DNA from: Prostheceraeus crozeri
Lineage: Eukaryota; Platyhelminthes; Polycladida; Euryleptidae
Length of the DNA stretch: 64,000 bases
Reading direction: 5' to 3'
Assembly: GCA_907163375.1 (NCBI GenBank)
Contig: CAJQUW010007550.1
Location: 292,028 to 356,027 of the forward strand
Shown here: piece after piece, positions 52,290-62,310 of the stretch
Numbering within the stretch: position 1 is the first letter of the stretch
Layout of the letters: each line of letters starts with the position of its first letter
Translations under genes and position numbers: made by a program
Notes under the pieces: model-generated
What the model saw: the letters and a program-made list of their open reading frames with translations, nothing else
Databases searched by the model: none
What the model was told of the DNA's origin: nothing

Positions 52290-52611
52290 GATGAAAGAAT
52301 GAGTAAATTGAGCGATGTACCTTCCTTTTATACTTTTCCCAACTACCTTGATGAAATGTGAAGTTAGTATGAAGTTGGGAATGATAGAGTTGAATTCGCC
52401 GATTGTTGACGCGCAGCCAGATGCGATTTCCAATACGTGAATGTCTTTTCATATAGAAGTATTTCAAGTCCTTCATGATATGATGTAGAGATTGAAAATG
52501 ACGATAAGATAAAGCAAACTCTCTTCTCACATTTCCAGTTGAATCTTTGAAATAGACGTTTCGATCATGATCCGTTTCAATACGTTGTAGGGAATCTAAT
52601 TTCCAACTCAT
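51961..52611 (-). CDS. Possible PC4-like protein with disordered tail (element 2)
   Basis: The protein is 216 aa. Residues 1-97 are paralogous to the gene at 52634-52990. They share LDSLQxIxxDxxxNVxFK, then a W/YRxFxxLxxIMxDLxYF helix, then (R/D)xWLxxxxxxIQLYHS and WEKYKRKVHRSI. Each protein seems to contain two units, of beta strands followed by a helix beginning (F/Y)SF/TL...W/F..L, resembling the PC4/Sub1 single-strand-DNA-binding fold. The assignment is tentative. Residues about 105-216 are Ser/His/Glu-rich and probably disordered; this part overlaps the TBP-like gene. An ATGCAAAT motif lies 35 bp upstream of the start. Confidence 0.4.
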   Translation of the reverse strand: MSWKLDSLQRIETDHDRNVYFKDSTGNVRREFALSYRHFQSLHHIMKDLKYFYMKRHSRIGNRIWLRVNNRRIQLYHSQLHTNFTFHQGSWEKYKRKVHRSIYSFFHHEAPSLHHRQHSPSLQTLHQNRSHNITPTASKQQVLPGPSSNVSGEDEQFTESSTLPKWDCTDSRRPFSFIGAVNALRATKTTTSDMEEGEVCDVESDCGQYGDLYSIE

Positions 52612-52633
52612 GGTGCGTGGTAATCATATCTGA

Positions 52634-52990
52634 TTAAGATTTGCATAGTAGGGCGATGAACTCACGACGAATAAATGTCATGATGGAGCGATGTATGTAT
52701 CTTCTATACTTCTCCCAATTGTATTTGCGAAATGAGAAACAGTTTGCGGAATGAGAATGGCAGATTTGAATTTCATTTCTGTAATGTTGAAGCCAAACTT
52801 GATCACCCAAGGAGATGAATCTTAATGTTTCAAAATATTCCAAATCCCTCATGATATCATTGAGGTTGACAAATTGTCGCCATGTTAATGTAATTCCTCT
52901 TGATGTATGACCATGAGAATTTTTGAAATGTACGTTTCCATCACGATCAACTCTGATATATTGTAGAGAGTCCAAAATCCAAGTCTTCAT
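52634..52990 (-). CDS. Possible PC4-like protein, paralog (element 2)
   Basis: The start used is the ATG at 52990. The protein is 118 aa, starting MKTWILDSLQYIRVDRDGNV, then HFKNSHGHTSRGITLTWRQF. RGITLTWRQFVNLNDIM parallels the PC4 segment KGISLxxEQWxxLKxxI. A second unit reads IQICHSHSANCFSFRKYNWE, then KYRRYIHRSIM. It is a tandem paralog of the gene at 51961-52611. It shares a 35-bp intergenic space with the divergent gene at 53026, so the two start from a bidirectional promoter. PC4-likeness is inferred from local pattern and from the neighbouring TBP-like gene. Confidence 0.4.
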   Translation of the reverse strand: MKTWILDSLQYIRVDRDGNVHFKNSHGHTSRGITLTWRQFVNLNDIMRDLEYFETLRFISLGDQVWLQHYRNEIQICHSHSANCFSFRKYNWEKYRRYIHRSIMTFIRREFIALLCKS

Positions 52991-53025
52991 GATGTTATGC
53001 AAAGTTGCAGATTAGCAATATAAAA

Positions 53026-54423
53026 ATGTCGTTTTATCATATTTTGCTTAGCAATGCGGCTACAAAGAGATTTACTAGTAATCGAGCCGCACTCTTTTCT
53101 ACTCCCATTGATCATGCACAACAGCTAAATGGGAATTGGGAAGTGGGTGTCACTCAACTTGTTTATAGCAACTGTGTCTATACTTTTGATCATGAGGTGA
53201 TGACTATTAATATGAGGCGTACAGCTGCTTATCAATGTGAAAAGGGGTGCCGAGTATACATTCCACAGTGGTCAAAGAAAGATCTCTTATCATGTAAAAA
53301 GTTTATATATGATTTCTTGAATAAAGCGTGTAAACATATTGTCCAATTTACTCCGCACAATGATGATTATAATTATGTACATCATGTAGTTGAGAAAGAT
53401 TGGATTGTTGGTTTAAGTCCAAGTTTAAGAAATGATTTAGGCTACCTCGCTAGCGCCTTAACAAGCTATGATAATTTTAACGTTAATTACCACATAAGTG
53501 GTCATAAACAGTTAATATATCGAGAGGAAGCTTATTATGTAGATCTTATTCCAAGAAATGAGAAGACGTTGGTGAAGAAGATTGTGATTAAGCCAAGAAA
53601 GACAAACATGACTCCTGAAACATTATTGAAGAAATTTAATTATCTCCTTCGAGTTGATGGTAAACAAGTGGCAACATTGACTTATATCAAATCATCTAAT
53701 CATATTGCAATAAGCAAATTAAATGATGATGATCTAGTATTAGTTTGTTCAAAAGATTTTCATCAGTTCTTACGACATCGTTCTGCAGCTGTTCATGGAA
53801 AATCTGATATGCAACATTTACCATGTGAAAGGCCAAATCAATTTGATACAGAATGGGCCGTATCTTTATACAGAAAGTGTGTAGAGCCTTTTGGTGGTTT
53901 CTTACATGAAACAAGAGTGTTGATGCCTCGCATTATTACTTCGGTTAAATTGGTTGTAGATTATTTAAATGAAGTGATTAATGAGCAACATATTTCATTT
54001 TCTGAAAAAGAAGGTACTTTGTCTCTCACTATAAATGGAAAAGGTATTGAACTAATTATGGATAAAACTCTAATGGACATTTTGGGTTTTGATCAAAATA
54101 TCTTTAAAAGTGGTACTGTAACCAAAGCTAGCGCAGACATGTCGCTATCGCGTCGTATTAACTATTTTCAGATATATTCCAATATTGGTGAAGATGTACG
54201 TGTGGGAGATGTTGAAGCTCCATTGCTAGCAATGATACCATACCAGCCAAAAAGCTGCAGTATTTTATCTGAGCATACTTTCAAGAAAGTGCATTATACA
54301 AAGCTGAAATCAAACTACATCCCACAAATTGATATTGCCATTTATGATGATGCTGGTGCGTTGATTCCTTTTCATAAAGATGCTGTGACAAGTATTACAC
54401 TCCATTTCCGAATGAAGAGTTAA
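53026..54423 (+). CDS. Large putative virion protein A (element 2)
   Basis: The protein is 465 aa from the ATG at 53026. It starts MSFYHILLSNAATKRFTSN, with a QQLNGNWEVGVTQLVY segment near residues 35-50. Proteins with an N-terminal (L/I)-x-LPSNAS-type strand and a GxWEVGLxEI segment are common in invertebrate virus-like elements. It continues beta-rich, with TLMDILGFDQNIF near residue 350 and a final beta strand ITLHFRMK. A penton-, spike- or fibre-related role is inferred. ATGCAAAGTTG and a TATAAAA lie directly upstream. Confidence 0.5.
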   Translation: MSFYHILLSNAATKRFTSNRAALFSTPIDHAQQLNGNWEVGVTQLVYSNCVYTFDHEVMTINMRRTAAYQCEKGCRVYIPQWSKKDLLSCKKFIYDFLNKACKHIVQFTPHNDDYNYVHHVVEKDWIVGLSPSLRNDLGYLASALTSYDNFNVNYHISGHKQLIYREEAYYVDLIPRNEKTLVKKIVIKPRKTNMTPETLLKKFNYLLRVDGKQVATLTYIKSSNHIAISKLNDDDLVLVCSKDFHQFLRHRSAAVHGKSDMQHLPCERPNQFDTEWAVSLYRKCVEPFGGFLHETRVLMPRIITSVKLVVDYLNEVINEQHISFSEKEGTLSLTINGKGIELIMDKTLMDILGFDQNIFKSGTVTKASADMSLSRRINYFQIYSNIGEDVRVGDVEAPLLAMIPYQPKSCSILSEHTFKKVHYTKLKSNYIPQIDIAIYDDAGALIPFHKDAVTSITLHFRMKS

Positions 54424-54432
54424 TGCAAAAGT

Positions 54433-55982
54433 ATGCTATTATATTTTTCCAATGTGAATAATATGGAAAGTGAAAATAAGGACTCGTTTCTAATCTACTT
54501 GCCCAGTAATGCTTCTATGAATAAATTTCCCAAAAATAAACCATCAGACTATCGAGTAGAATTAAATCGGCCACTGCATTTAGAAGGTGAATGGGAGGTT
54601 GGCGTTTCTAGTATTTGCTATGATAGCAATATTCAGAATGTGAATGATTTGGAAGAAATGATATTGACTCCTCGCACCCATGATGGAATAACGATGAATA
54701 ATGCATTCCACTTCCCATACAATTTAACATCAGATGGAAAATGGAACTATGAATGGATTCAGATAAAATCAGATTCTTATGAGCCATTTGGGAATGAGAA
54801 AATTATTAAGGCATTCAACAGTGGTAATACTTCCATCATGAAGAATAAAAATCAGAAAGCTTATGAGTTTACTATCTATCATTGGAGTGGGAGACAGTTC
54901 CTCCGCTTTCATTCTTTTACTAAAGGTCTTACGCTGAGGTTGGATAGTGAATTCTATCCGCATCTTGGTTTTGGCCATGGACTACATCTAACGTCAATTG
55001 CTACTGCAAATGTTAGAAAAGTTTATTCAAATCGAATCAACAAATTTCATTATAGATTTAAAATATTTGATGAAGATGTTGTAGAATGCGAAGAACGCAT
55101 CATTTTGAAAAAGCGTGGTGTTCAACCTTTATCACTTATTGAGTTAGTAAAACGATGGAATGAGACTGTGGGTAAGAAGTATGGAGAAAAAATTATGGCG
55201 GACAAAAATAAGTTGGTTATTCAGAAATATAATGACAAACTTACAGTTTATTTCTCTCCAACCTTGCGTCATTTTGTAAGACATTATACACCTATTATTG
55301 GAAGCGGTGTGGTGTATGCTTCTCATGAATATCACACTAAAGCTGATTCAGTTAATGATGAATGGTGGGTGGACATCTATGGCGATCGCATCAAGAAAAT
55401 TTACCAGTCTTATGAAGAATCTAAAGTTGCTATCAATATAATGCCGCGTCTATATCATACAGTTGAAAGCTTCATTCATGTAGTAAATCCTTATATACAA
55501 CAGAAGTTGAAGCATGTGATGAAAAGTAAATATGATGTAAAGACACACCACATTTCGTTTTCAATTGAAAATCAACGCGTTGTTCTGAAACTGGGTGATG
55601 ACATTCAATGTCAATTGAGTAAAAATTTGAAAAACTCTTTGGTTTTTCAATGCTACAAACAGTGTTTGCTGCTGCGCATACGATTGGTATAGAAACACCA
55701 ATGACACTTGATAAACATGAACAGCACCTTTACATTCAAAGTGATTTGATTCTACCTATTTCTGTTGGTGAGAAAAAAGAATACATTTTACGTGATTTCA
55801 TTCATGATAAAGACGCTTCATATGGAATAGTCGAGAAGATGTTTGAATCTATTTTCTATCATCCCGTCGTCAAACAAACTATACCCTCTATTGCTATCAA
55901 AATTACCAATGGTTTACAAGAGTGCATCCATGTGAAAGATACTAAATCCCTCATAACGTTAGTGTTTCGGAAAACAAAGTGA
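54433..55982 (+). CDS. Large putative virion protein B region, paralog of A (element 2)
   Basis: The region starts with an LIYLPSNASMNKFPKNKPSD strand, followed by EGEWEVGVSSICYDSN, the same signature as the protein at 53026-54423. The remainder is beta-rich with aromatic and basic residues. The end (SIAIKITNGLQ, then SLITLVFRK) parallels the final strand of protein A. It is a tandem paralog and probably another virion surface protein. An ATGCAAAAG motif lies just upstream. Confidence 0.5.
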
Positions 55983-56287
55983 AGTCATTGTGATATGTTT
56001 ATTGAAATATGTACATGAATGTGAAGCAATAGACTTTATACAACATCCACTGAAAATATATACATGAGCGCACTTCAATAAACATTGTTATATACAAAAA
56101 GTCTTTTTACTTCGTGAAGGGTGGAAATATACAGGGATAGGAAAAATGTCTTTCAGTGGAAAAGTCATCACATGGGGAATGTACAGATGTGGACACATAT
56201 TCACAAGGAAAAAACAATCTCATGCGATACATAAAACAACAATGTTTATCTACAGAAATCAACATCAAAATACTAAGTTAAGGATGA
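55983..56287. other. Spacer between convergent genes of element 2
   Basis: About 300 bp between the virion protein B region and the polymerase. It contains an AATAAA at about 56079 on the plus strand that may end the plus-strand transcripts. No gene is seen. Confidence 0.4.
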
Positions 56288-59200
56288 TTATGCTAAGACG
56301 TCTCCTGAATGTGGTAGTGTGAGTTTAATTCTTTTGGGTGGTGGTATGTTTGTGTCAGGATGTCCATGTGGAAGAGATATGTTGTGTTCTAACCAGCACC
56401 TCTTATCCTCCCATGCTGAAAGCGCCCGTTTCCTAAAAGTATGAGTTTTGATCTCATGCGACTTAGATTTTAAGATTGTCATATTGACAAACGTTATATT
56501 TTTATTTCTATAGGCTTTCCTGAAATTCTTATGTTTCATATTTTGCACAATGGATTTTGATATGCCTTTAGCGCGCTTAATGCTATCATCACTATCCTTT
56601 AATTTCATAGAATACATTTTTGGACGGAGGAGAATCATTTCATCTATTTCCTTCCCTGCTGTCTCATCCTTAAAGCAGCCAAGTTTTGCCTTATTTTTGA
56701 TGGAGTAGAGTGGATGATCAGCAGGATAATTTGATGTATCAAAATATCTTTCCAAAGATTTTCCTACTTCATTGAAATTTAAATCTTTTTGAGTGGTAAT
56801 ACCTAAGAAGAAACTATCTGTATCACCACCCAACAAACGAACCTCTTTTACGAGAGGACATGGTTTTAGTATTTTATAAAAGAGTTGGTACATTTCAAGC
56901 TTAGAATAATCTAGTACAGCTTGACCAATATAGATGGGTTTGCACAACTCAACTTCAGATTTTATCATTTTAACACCTATAAGGTCCTCATCGATAATGT
57001 CTCTATCGATGAATAGAGGTGATGAGGTCAATTTGTGATACTTTTGATCATCATTAACTAGTTTGTAGTTTACGCGCTTTCTAACATCCTCCATCGTCTT
57101 ACCAAATAGACTGTTGTTCTTATATTTATAAAAATCTTTTTCAAAGTTATTTTGGGCTAGTGCACGTTTCTGGCTGTTGCTATCAATATATGGCTTGAGG
57201 AAGGCTTTCTGTCTAAATTTAATAATGCGGTGAACTCTTTTTAAAATCATACCCATTTCTAAATAAAATTTTAAGATGCTAAAGTGGACTAGATAGTTTT
57301 CTTTATCATACTGGGTGAGTAAAAGTTTGCGACAAGGCTTATAGTCGGGTTGTCCACATGATTCTAAATCTTTATGAAATTGTTTCATAAAGTCGGAAAA
57401 CATATCTTTACTCACTTCACCTGATTCGGGTGCGAGTGGAAAATCTACGGTTTTATGTTTAATATTATTTGGATAGATTAGATCTATCTCAAAATAATAT
57501 CCCCAATCACCTTCATCTGGAATTGCTAGTATGTTAGAAGGGTTGGAGAAATGTTGAATATCACTATCATCTAACCAGCTAAACTCAGAGTGAGGTAGCG
57601 GTTTGGATAATGAACTACCATACAAATTATTTTGGTCATAATACTTCAGATGAGTCTGGTCATTGCCTACTGTTTCAGATTTTAACCTATGTTTATTTAC
57701 AAATGTGAGACCACCGCGAATTCCTCGCTCAAATAAATTATACATCTCTGGATCTTGTAAGAGATGAATGGTCTCACCAGTCATTTTAAAAGCAGACTTA
57801 AATGACATGGCTGGCAGACTGACAAAGTGGACGGGATCTAACTTATCTTCTTCTAATGCCACTCGTCGAAACTCCTGAAATACATCAGCCAGCAAAAATA
57901 CATCTAACTTAAGGTAGGCAATCATATATTCGCCAAATGTATGGCAGTCAAATTTTATCCATGCATCTTGTGCATGATCATAATCTTCGGTCTTACATTC
58001 TGCGCCGGTCAAATCATTTTTAAATTTATCTATGGGCGGAAGAGAAGTCTCGCCGAGTTTACTAATCGCATCAAAATATGCATATGGAAAGACTCCTTTC
58101 CGTGTGATGACTTCATCGGTTAGATTTGGGTATTGTTTCTTAAGATTTTGTGTTAGTGGAAGAGACTTTAGATTTTGCACGAGAGAGGCCAGTGATGCAG
58201 TCATAAATTGGTAGGAATCTAAAAATTTTATATCAAAATAGACCGTCTTATTTTCTTTAGTTTTATCGACAGGCACTTTTGCTGTCATGGCCATAAACTT
58301 CTCTCTCGTTTGCGCTATTACATCAAGCTTCCACTCTTTCATTTGACCTAAACCTCCTTTTATTATCATATGGCTGTCGTAGCCCTTGAAATTATGGAAA
58401 ATGACGGGTAATGTACGCCGTTTCATCCTAAGTGAAAAATTGCATTTTGAACAGAGTGCGTTTCTAAATTTAGCAGTGATGTGATCATGGTCGCGCACTT
58501 TCTTAATCTTATCATCGTCAAATGTTTTCCTACATTTGGGGCAAATGTTGCAACTATCAAATTTTGCTTGATCATCTGCTGTCATATGCAATGATCTGCG
58601 ATAGAGTTCACCATCATGTTTTTGTTGAAATTTTACAGCCTGTTCGAGGAATTGTAGGAATTGGTAAATACAATCCTCACCTTGCCAGACGCGCATTTTA
58701 TTTTGCCTACTCCTAAAGTGATCATGCCATACTTCATAGCAGGAAATGGCTGCTGGTCGATGGATGTTATCATCGATATAACATTCGATGTCAGCATAGA
58801 TGACACGAAGAGGACTTAATTCATCACCATTCTCTCTATATGAAAACTCCTTATCTTTGGGCATGCGCTCCATTTGCAGTTTACCTCGCTTACACCATTC
58901 GTAATGAGTTTCAAATTTAGTTTTCCTCCTAAAGTGGCGAATACATCTGTCGCAGTAATATAACTCTCTACTAGAGTTTTCTAAGTGGTGGTATAAGCGA
59001 GAGATTTTGGGAATACCGCAGTAGTGCCATTCCTCACTATCATCCTGTTTTACTAATAACAGGTTTACTGTACGTTCATAACAACTCGAACGCGAGTTGT
59101 AGCGCACACCCTTCAATCCTTTTTCCCAAACATGGAGAACTATTTTGATGTTGTTCAATTTTTCAAATTTTTCTATATCTTTAATTTTCATATCGTCACT

Positions 59201-60118
59201 ATTACAGTCATCGAAGTTTAATTCATTCTCCCACTGTTGATACTTACTCTTGCGGTATCGACTATTCTGCACATCATTATAGTGGAGAATGGAGAGGACG
59301 GCATACTTAAAACATTGCGATTCGCAATCTACAGAAATGACTGCTGCTTTATTTCTTAAATTTTTCGGAAGTTTAAAGGAGCCTCGACCACTATGATTTC
59401 CTAATAAACTGATTTTAATCATGGCGGTCTCAATACCATCAAAAACGAGTCCACTATCACGCTCGTTAAATTTATCTATATTTAATTTTAACCCTTGGAT
59501 ATGAAAATTTATCCAAGACTCACAGTCTACAACTTCGGTTGCAGGAGAGGAGGGTATGTGAAACTCCAACCTCTCTATTATTTGTCCAGTATGGTGGTCG
59601 ATTTTTACATATTTTATTTTAAGATAGATGAGCGCCTTCATCCTAAAATTGTCTAAATTGTTGAAGAGCGCTTCTATCAATGATGAATTTTGATGAAACC
59701 ATTCCTCAAAGTTAGCAATGGTTTCTGAGGAGTCCATCTGGTAGTTCCTCACTAAATTATTTATGGACACTTCAGTGAGTCGGATAGAGGAGGTACCGTT
59801 GGTGTAGGTATCGTTCGCGTGTGTATGTTGAAGTCTGTGCGAAGATAGTTCAAAACGTGTCTCGAAAGACTGAGCGCACAAGTCGCAAGAAAAGGAGACA
59901 TCGTTAACAGAATCATCCCTACCTTCGGAGATTGATGCCGGCTTAGGTCGACAAACACCTCGCTTGATGTGTCGGGTGAGATCACGCTTCCTCGTGAAGA
60001 TGTGTCCACAGTCAGCACATTGCCGATCGTCGCATTCCCGCGACAATGTTGATATGGACTCGCACGAGATGGAACTGGTATCACCTGAAAGAGAAATCAT
60101 TCTTTCATCTCTGTTCAA
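56288..60118 (-). CDS. polB: Protein-primed family B DNA polymerase with N-terminal zinc fingers (element 2)
   Basis: The frame is 1276 aa and uninterrupted. Two C2H2 fingers open it (CADCGHIFTRKRDLTRHIKR at 34-53, CDLCAQSFETRFELSSHRLQ at 78-97), then a domain with VDCESQCFKYAVLSILHYND, a third Cys/His finger (YYCDRCIRHFRRKTKFETHY) and exonuclease motif I (YADIECYID, about 443). A Cys/His nuclease-like domain follows (CPKCRKTFDDDKIKKVRDHD, then HITAKF). Polymerase palm motifs are YYDQNNLYGSSL (about 829), KNNSLFGKTMEDVR (about 1003) and GGDTDSFFLG (about 1096). It replicates the linear element. It lies on the opposite strand from the virion gene block. Confidence 0.95.
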   Translation of the reverse strand: MNRDERMISLSGDTSSISCESISTLSRECDDRQCADCGHIFTRKRDLTRHIKRGVCRPKPASISEGRDDSVNDVSFSCDLCAQSFETRFELSSHRLQHTHANDTYTNGTSSIRLTEVSINNLVRNYQMDSSETIANFEEWFHQNSSLIEALFNNLDNFRMKALIYLKIKYVKIDHHTGQIIERLEFHIPSSPATEVVDCESWINFHIQGLKLNIDKFNERDSGLVFDGIETAMIKISLLGNHSGRGSFKLPKNLRNKAAVISVDCESQCFKYAVLSILHYNDVQNSRYRKSKYQQWENELNFDDCNSDDMKIKDIEKFEKLNNIKIVLHVWEKGLKGVRYNSRSSCYERTVNLLLVKQDDSEEWHYCGIPKISRLYHHLENSSRELYYCDRCIRHFRRKTKFETHYEWCKRGKLQMERMPKDKEFSYRENGDELSPLRVIYADIECYIDDNIHRPAAISCYEVWHDHFRSRQNKMRVWQGEDCIYQFLQFLEQAVKFQQKHDGELYRRSLHMTADDQAKFDSCNICPKCRKTFDDDKIKKVRDHDHITAKFRNALCSKCNFSLRMKRRTLPVIFHNFKGYDSHMIIKGGLGQMKEWKLDVIAQTREKFMAMTAKVPVDKTKENKTVYFDIKFLDSYQFMTASLASLVQNLKSLPLTQNLKKQYPNLTDEVITRKGVFPYAYFDAISKLGETSLPPIDKFKNDLTGAECKTEDYDHAQDAWIKFDCHTFGEYMIAYLKLDVFLLADVFQEFRRVALEEDKLDPVHFVSLPAMSFKSAFKMTGETIHLLQDPEMYNLFERGIRGGLTFVNKHRLKSETVGNDQTHLKYYDQNNLYGSSLSKPLPHSEFSWLDDSDIQHFSNPSNILAIPDEGDWGYYFEIDLIYPNNIKHKTVDFPLAPESGEVSKDMFSDFMKQFHKDLESCGQPDYKPCRKLLLTQYDKENYLVHFSILKFYLEMGMILKRVHRIIKFRQKAFLKPYIDSNSQKRALAQNNFEKDFYKYKNNSLFGKTMEDVRKRVNYKLVNDDQKYHKLTSSPLFIDRDIIDEDLIGVKMIKSEVELCKPIYIGQAVLDYSKLEMYQLFYKILKPCPLVKEVRLLGGDTDSFFLGITTQKDLNFNEVGKSLERYFDTSNYPADHPLYSIKNKAKLGCFKDETAGKEIDEMILLRPKMYSMKLKDSDDSIKRAKGISKSIVQNMKHKNFRKAYRNKNITFVNMTILKSKSHEIKTHTFRKRALSAWEDKRCWLEHNISLPHGHPDTNIPPPKRIKLTLPHSGDVLA

Positions 60119-60548
60119 GTGTCAGTATATTGTTACAACCTACCTTGACTCAACAACTCTAAACTTTCCTCGAGAAGGGAGGGTGTTGGTGATGAAGTTG
60201 ATGCCTGAAATTGAGGAAGATGCTATTAGCCACACGTTTGAGGGAGATGAGAGAGGAAATTTTCAACTTACCATTTGAACGAAATTATGTTTAAGCTTGA
60301 TACTTGAACAAGATAGAGACTTCACTCAAATTTGGAATTCACTAAAGAGCAGTTCACTTGTACGCCTCAAATACAGAATTCGCTAGACAACAGTTCACTT
60401 ATGCGTCTCAAAGACAGAGTGAAATGATACGGATGTCACTTTGCTTATATACTTTCATTCTCTTCATTCATTGGATGTTCATTCTGATTGGTTGCTTGTT
60501 GATACTTAAGAATTAGAAAACATTTCAAAGTCATTATTCACAGTCAAC
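60119..60548. promoter_or_regulatory. Divergent promoter region between polymerase and 60549 gene
   Basis: This spacer separates the divergent polymerase and a plus-strand gene. Short near-repeats of a CACTCAA / TTCACT word group (AATTCACTAAAGAGCAGTTC and AATTCGCTAGACAACAGTTC) occur at about 60338 and 60376, followed by similar CTTGTACGCCTCAAATACAG and CTTATGCGTCTCAAAGACAG. The repeat spacing is about 38 bp. A control function is inferred from position. Confidence 0.4.
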
Positions 60549-60998
60549 ATGACAAGCCCTCCGACAACACCAAACACAAAATTCTCTTCTCCATGCTCAA
60601 CACCAAAGGCGCTCGTTACACCAAACGCTCCAAGAAAGGCGAAGGTGGAGAAGGTGTACCAACTGGACAATATCAGGAAGTTATCATTACCAGCGGATGA
60701 GGAAGAGGAGAGTGTATGTGAGAAGGAGTGTCCCGACTTAACAGGCGTGAGGTGGAAGTATCTCCAGTACGATACTGACGATGTGATGGAGATCACCAGC
60801 ACGAAATTCCTCCACCAATTATGGGAGTGGTACACCCCTAACTCCCAGCCACGAACTATGGCAGAGTGGGAGTATATTGATAAAGTGAGGCTCGCAGTGG
60901 AAGAACGATTAAAGCAACTGAACTGTTTTTGTTATCTATGTGAAGCCAGACTCTGGGACGATATTGACGATGAAGACCTTTTGAAATACATGCCATAA
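60549..60998 (+). CDS. Unknown acidic protein, 149 aa (element 2)
   Basis: The N-terminal third is a Pro/Thr/Ser-rich stretch (SPPTTPNTKFSSPCSTPKAL). The rest is acidic and helical, with WEWYTPNSQPRTMAEWEYID near residues 92-111 and a Cys pair CFCYLC near 126-131. It may be a regulatory protein with a disordered start. I recognise no family. The DNA here is richer in G+C than the virion genes. Confidence 0.45.
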   Translation: MTSPPTTPNTKFSSPCSTPKALVTPNAPRKAKVEKVYQLDNIRKLSLPADEEEESVCEKECPDLTGVRWKYLQYDTDDVMEITSTKFLHQLWEWYTPNSQPRTMAEWEYIDKVRLAVEERLKQLNCFCYLCEARLWDDIDDEDLLKYMP

Positions 60999-61055
60999 TA
61001 AATTTTTATTTCGTATTATCTTTGCTTTCATACTGACGTACTTGAATGGGGCTTC

Positions 61056-61459
61056 AGTGGATGATTTAACCATGTATACATTTTCATTTGGAAATAGTAG
61101 CACGCTTAGTCTAACTTGTAAATCTTAAAACATTTCATATGGACGATGATGATAGATGAAATAGTGTCAAATAAAATTAAGATAGCTTACACTTCTGATA
61201 CAGGGATAGCAATCGACTGCGATCCATGTGTAAAGAGCTTGTTAGACTACGGATGGGGTTAAGTGGATGATTTAACCATGTATACATTTTCATTTGGAAA
61301 TAGTAGCACGCTTAGTCTAACTTGTAAATCTTAAAACATTTCATATGGACGATGATGATAGATGAAATAGTGTCAAATAAAATTAAGATAGCTTACACTT
61401 CTGATACAGGGATAGCAATCGACTGCGATCCATGTGTAAAGAGCTTGTTAGACTACGGA
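61056..61459. repeat. Perfect tandem duplication, 206-bp period
   Basis: The segment AGTGGATGATTTAACCATGT and onwards, 61056-61253, is repeated at 61262-61459 without a visible difference (198 bp). Each copy is preceded by ATGGGG. Short frames inside it have no recognisable domain. The duplication must be recent. Confidence 0.9.
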
Positions 61460-61472
61460 AGAGAGAAGTGTG

Positions 61473-62310
61473 TTATGTTGCGTGTGGCGCGTGAGTGTCC
61501 TCCCATTTCATTCCATTCATTATTTTTCTTCCCCTCTGCATTCCATATCCGAGGATATGTGGCGGGCTTGGGACCGCTTTAGCTGCATTAGAAGGTTGGC
61601 CCTTAAAAGAGCCCATGGGTCGTTCTCCGTCCACCGACACTCCTCTCACTTCTGCAAAAACTCTGAAAGAAAAAGAATAGGAGATTAGATGAGCTACAAA
61701 AATGATCATGTTGAGGAAGCTTACTGGGAACTTTCTTCCGAACTTTTCGGACGACGAAGTCTTCAAGCTGACCGGTAACGTCCATACTCATGTGGAGACA
61801 TCGGACTCCGTCGCCCTCATAACACTGCTGTGTCACGTTGGGATCATCCGTGATGGTTGGGGCGTCGCATACATTGTTCTCAAAGAGGGGAAGATGGACT
61901 TCATACACTCTCCTTTTTCGACACTTCAAACGCTCATGCAGTCGCTCCACTTCACCCGTCAACCTCTTATTAATAACCTTCACCTCCTCCGTCTCCTTCA
62001 CCACGCTTCGCATCCGCTCTATCTCTTCATCCTTCCTCGACACACTCGCCTGCAAACTCTCCACCAAACCTGCCTTCCTCATCAACTCGCTCCTTTCCGC
62101 CATCCATTCCTTCTCCTTCTTTCTCAAGCTCTCCAACTCTTCCCTTGTTGCCCTATACCCCTCAACCTTCACCTTCAGCTCTTCATTCTCCTTCAAAACT
62201 TTTCTATTATTACTTTCCAAAGCCATCACACGATCCTTCATTCTCACAAATACCTCCGTGTCATACGCCTCTTGCTGCCGTGGCGATGACGCTGCCATCG
62301 GCTTAGCCAC
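61473..62310 (-). CDS. Coiled-coil protein with a 62-nt intron (element 2)
   Basis: From the ATG at 62310 the protein has a long coiled coil (about residues 20-130: ELKVKVEGYRATREELESLR, then KKEKEWMAERSELMRK) followed by a basic segment and a mixed region with FVVRKVRKKVP. A donor GTAAGC at 61724-61719 and an acceptor TTTCTTTCAG ending at 61663 define a 62-nt intron-like gap, after which the frame may run to 61473. Its start overlaps the end of the gene at 62303-62794. The role is unknown. Splicing is inferred. Confidence 0.45.
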
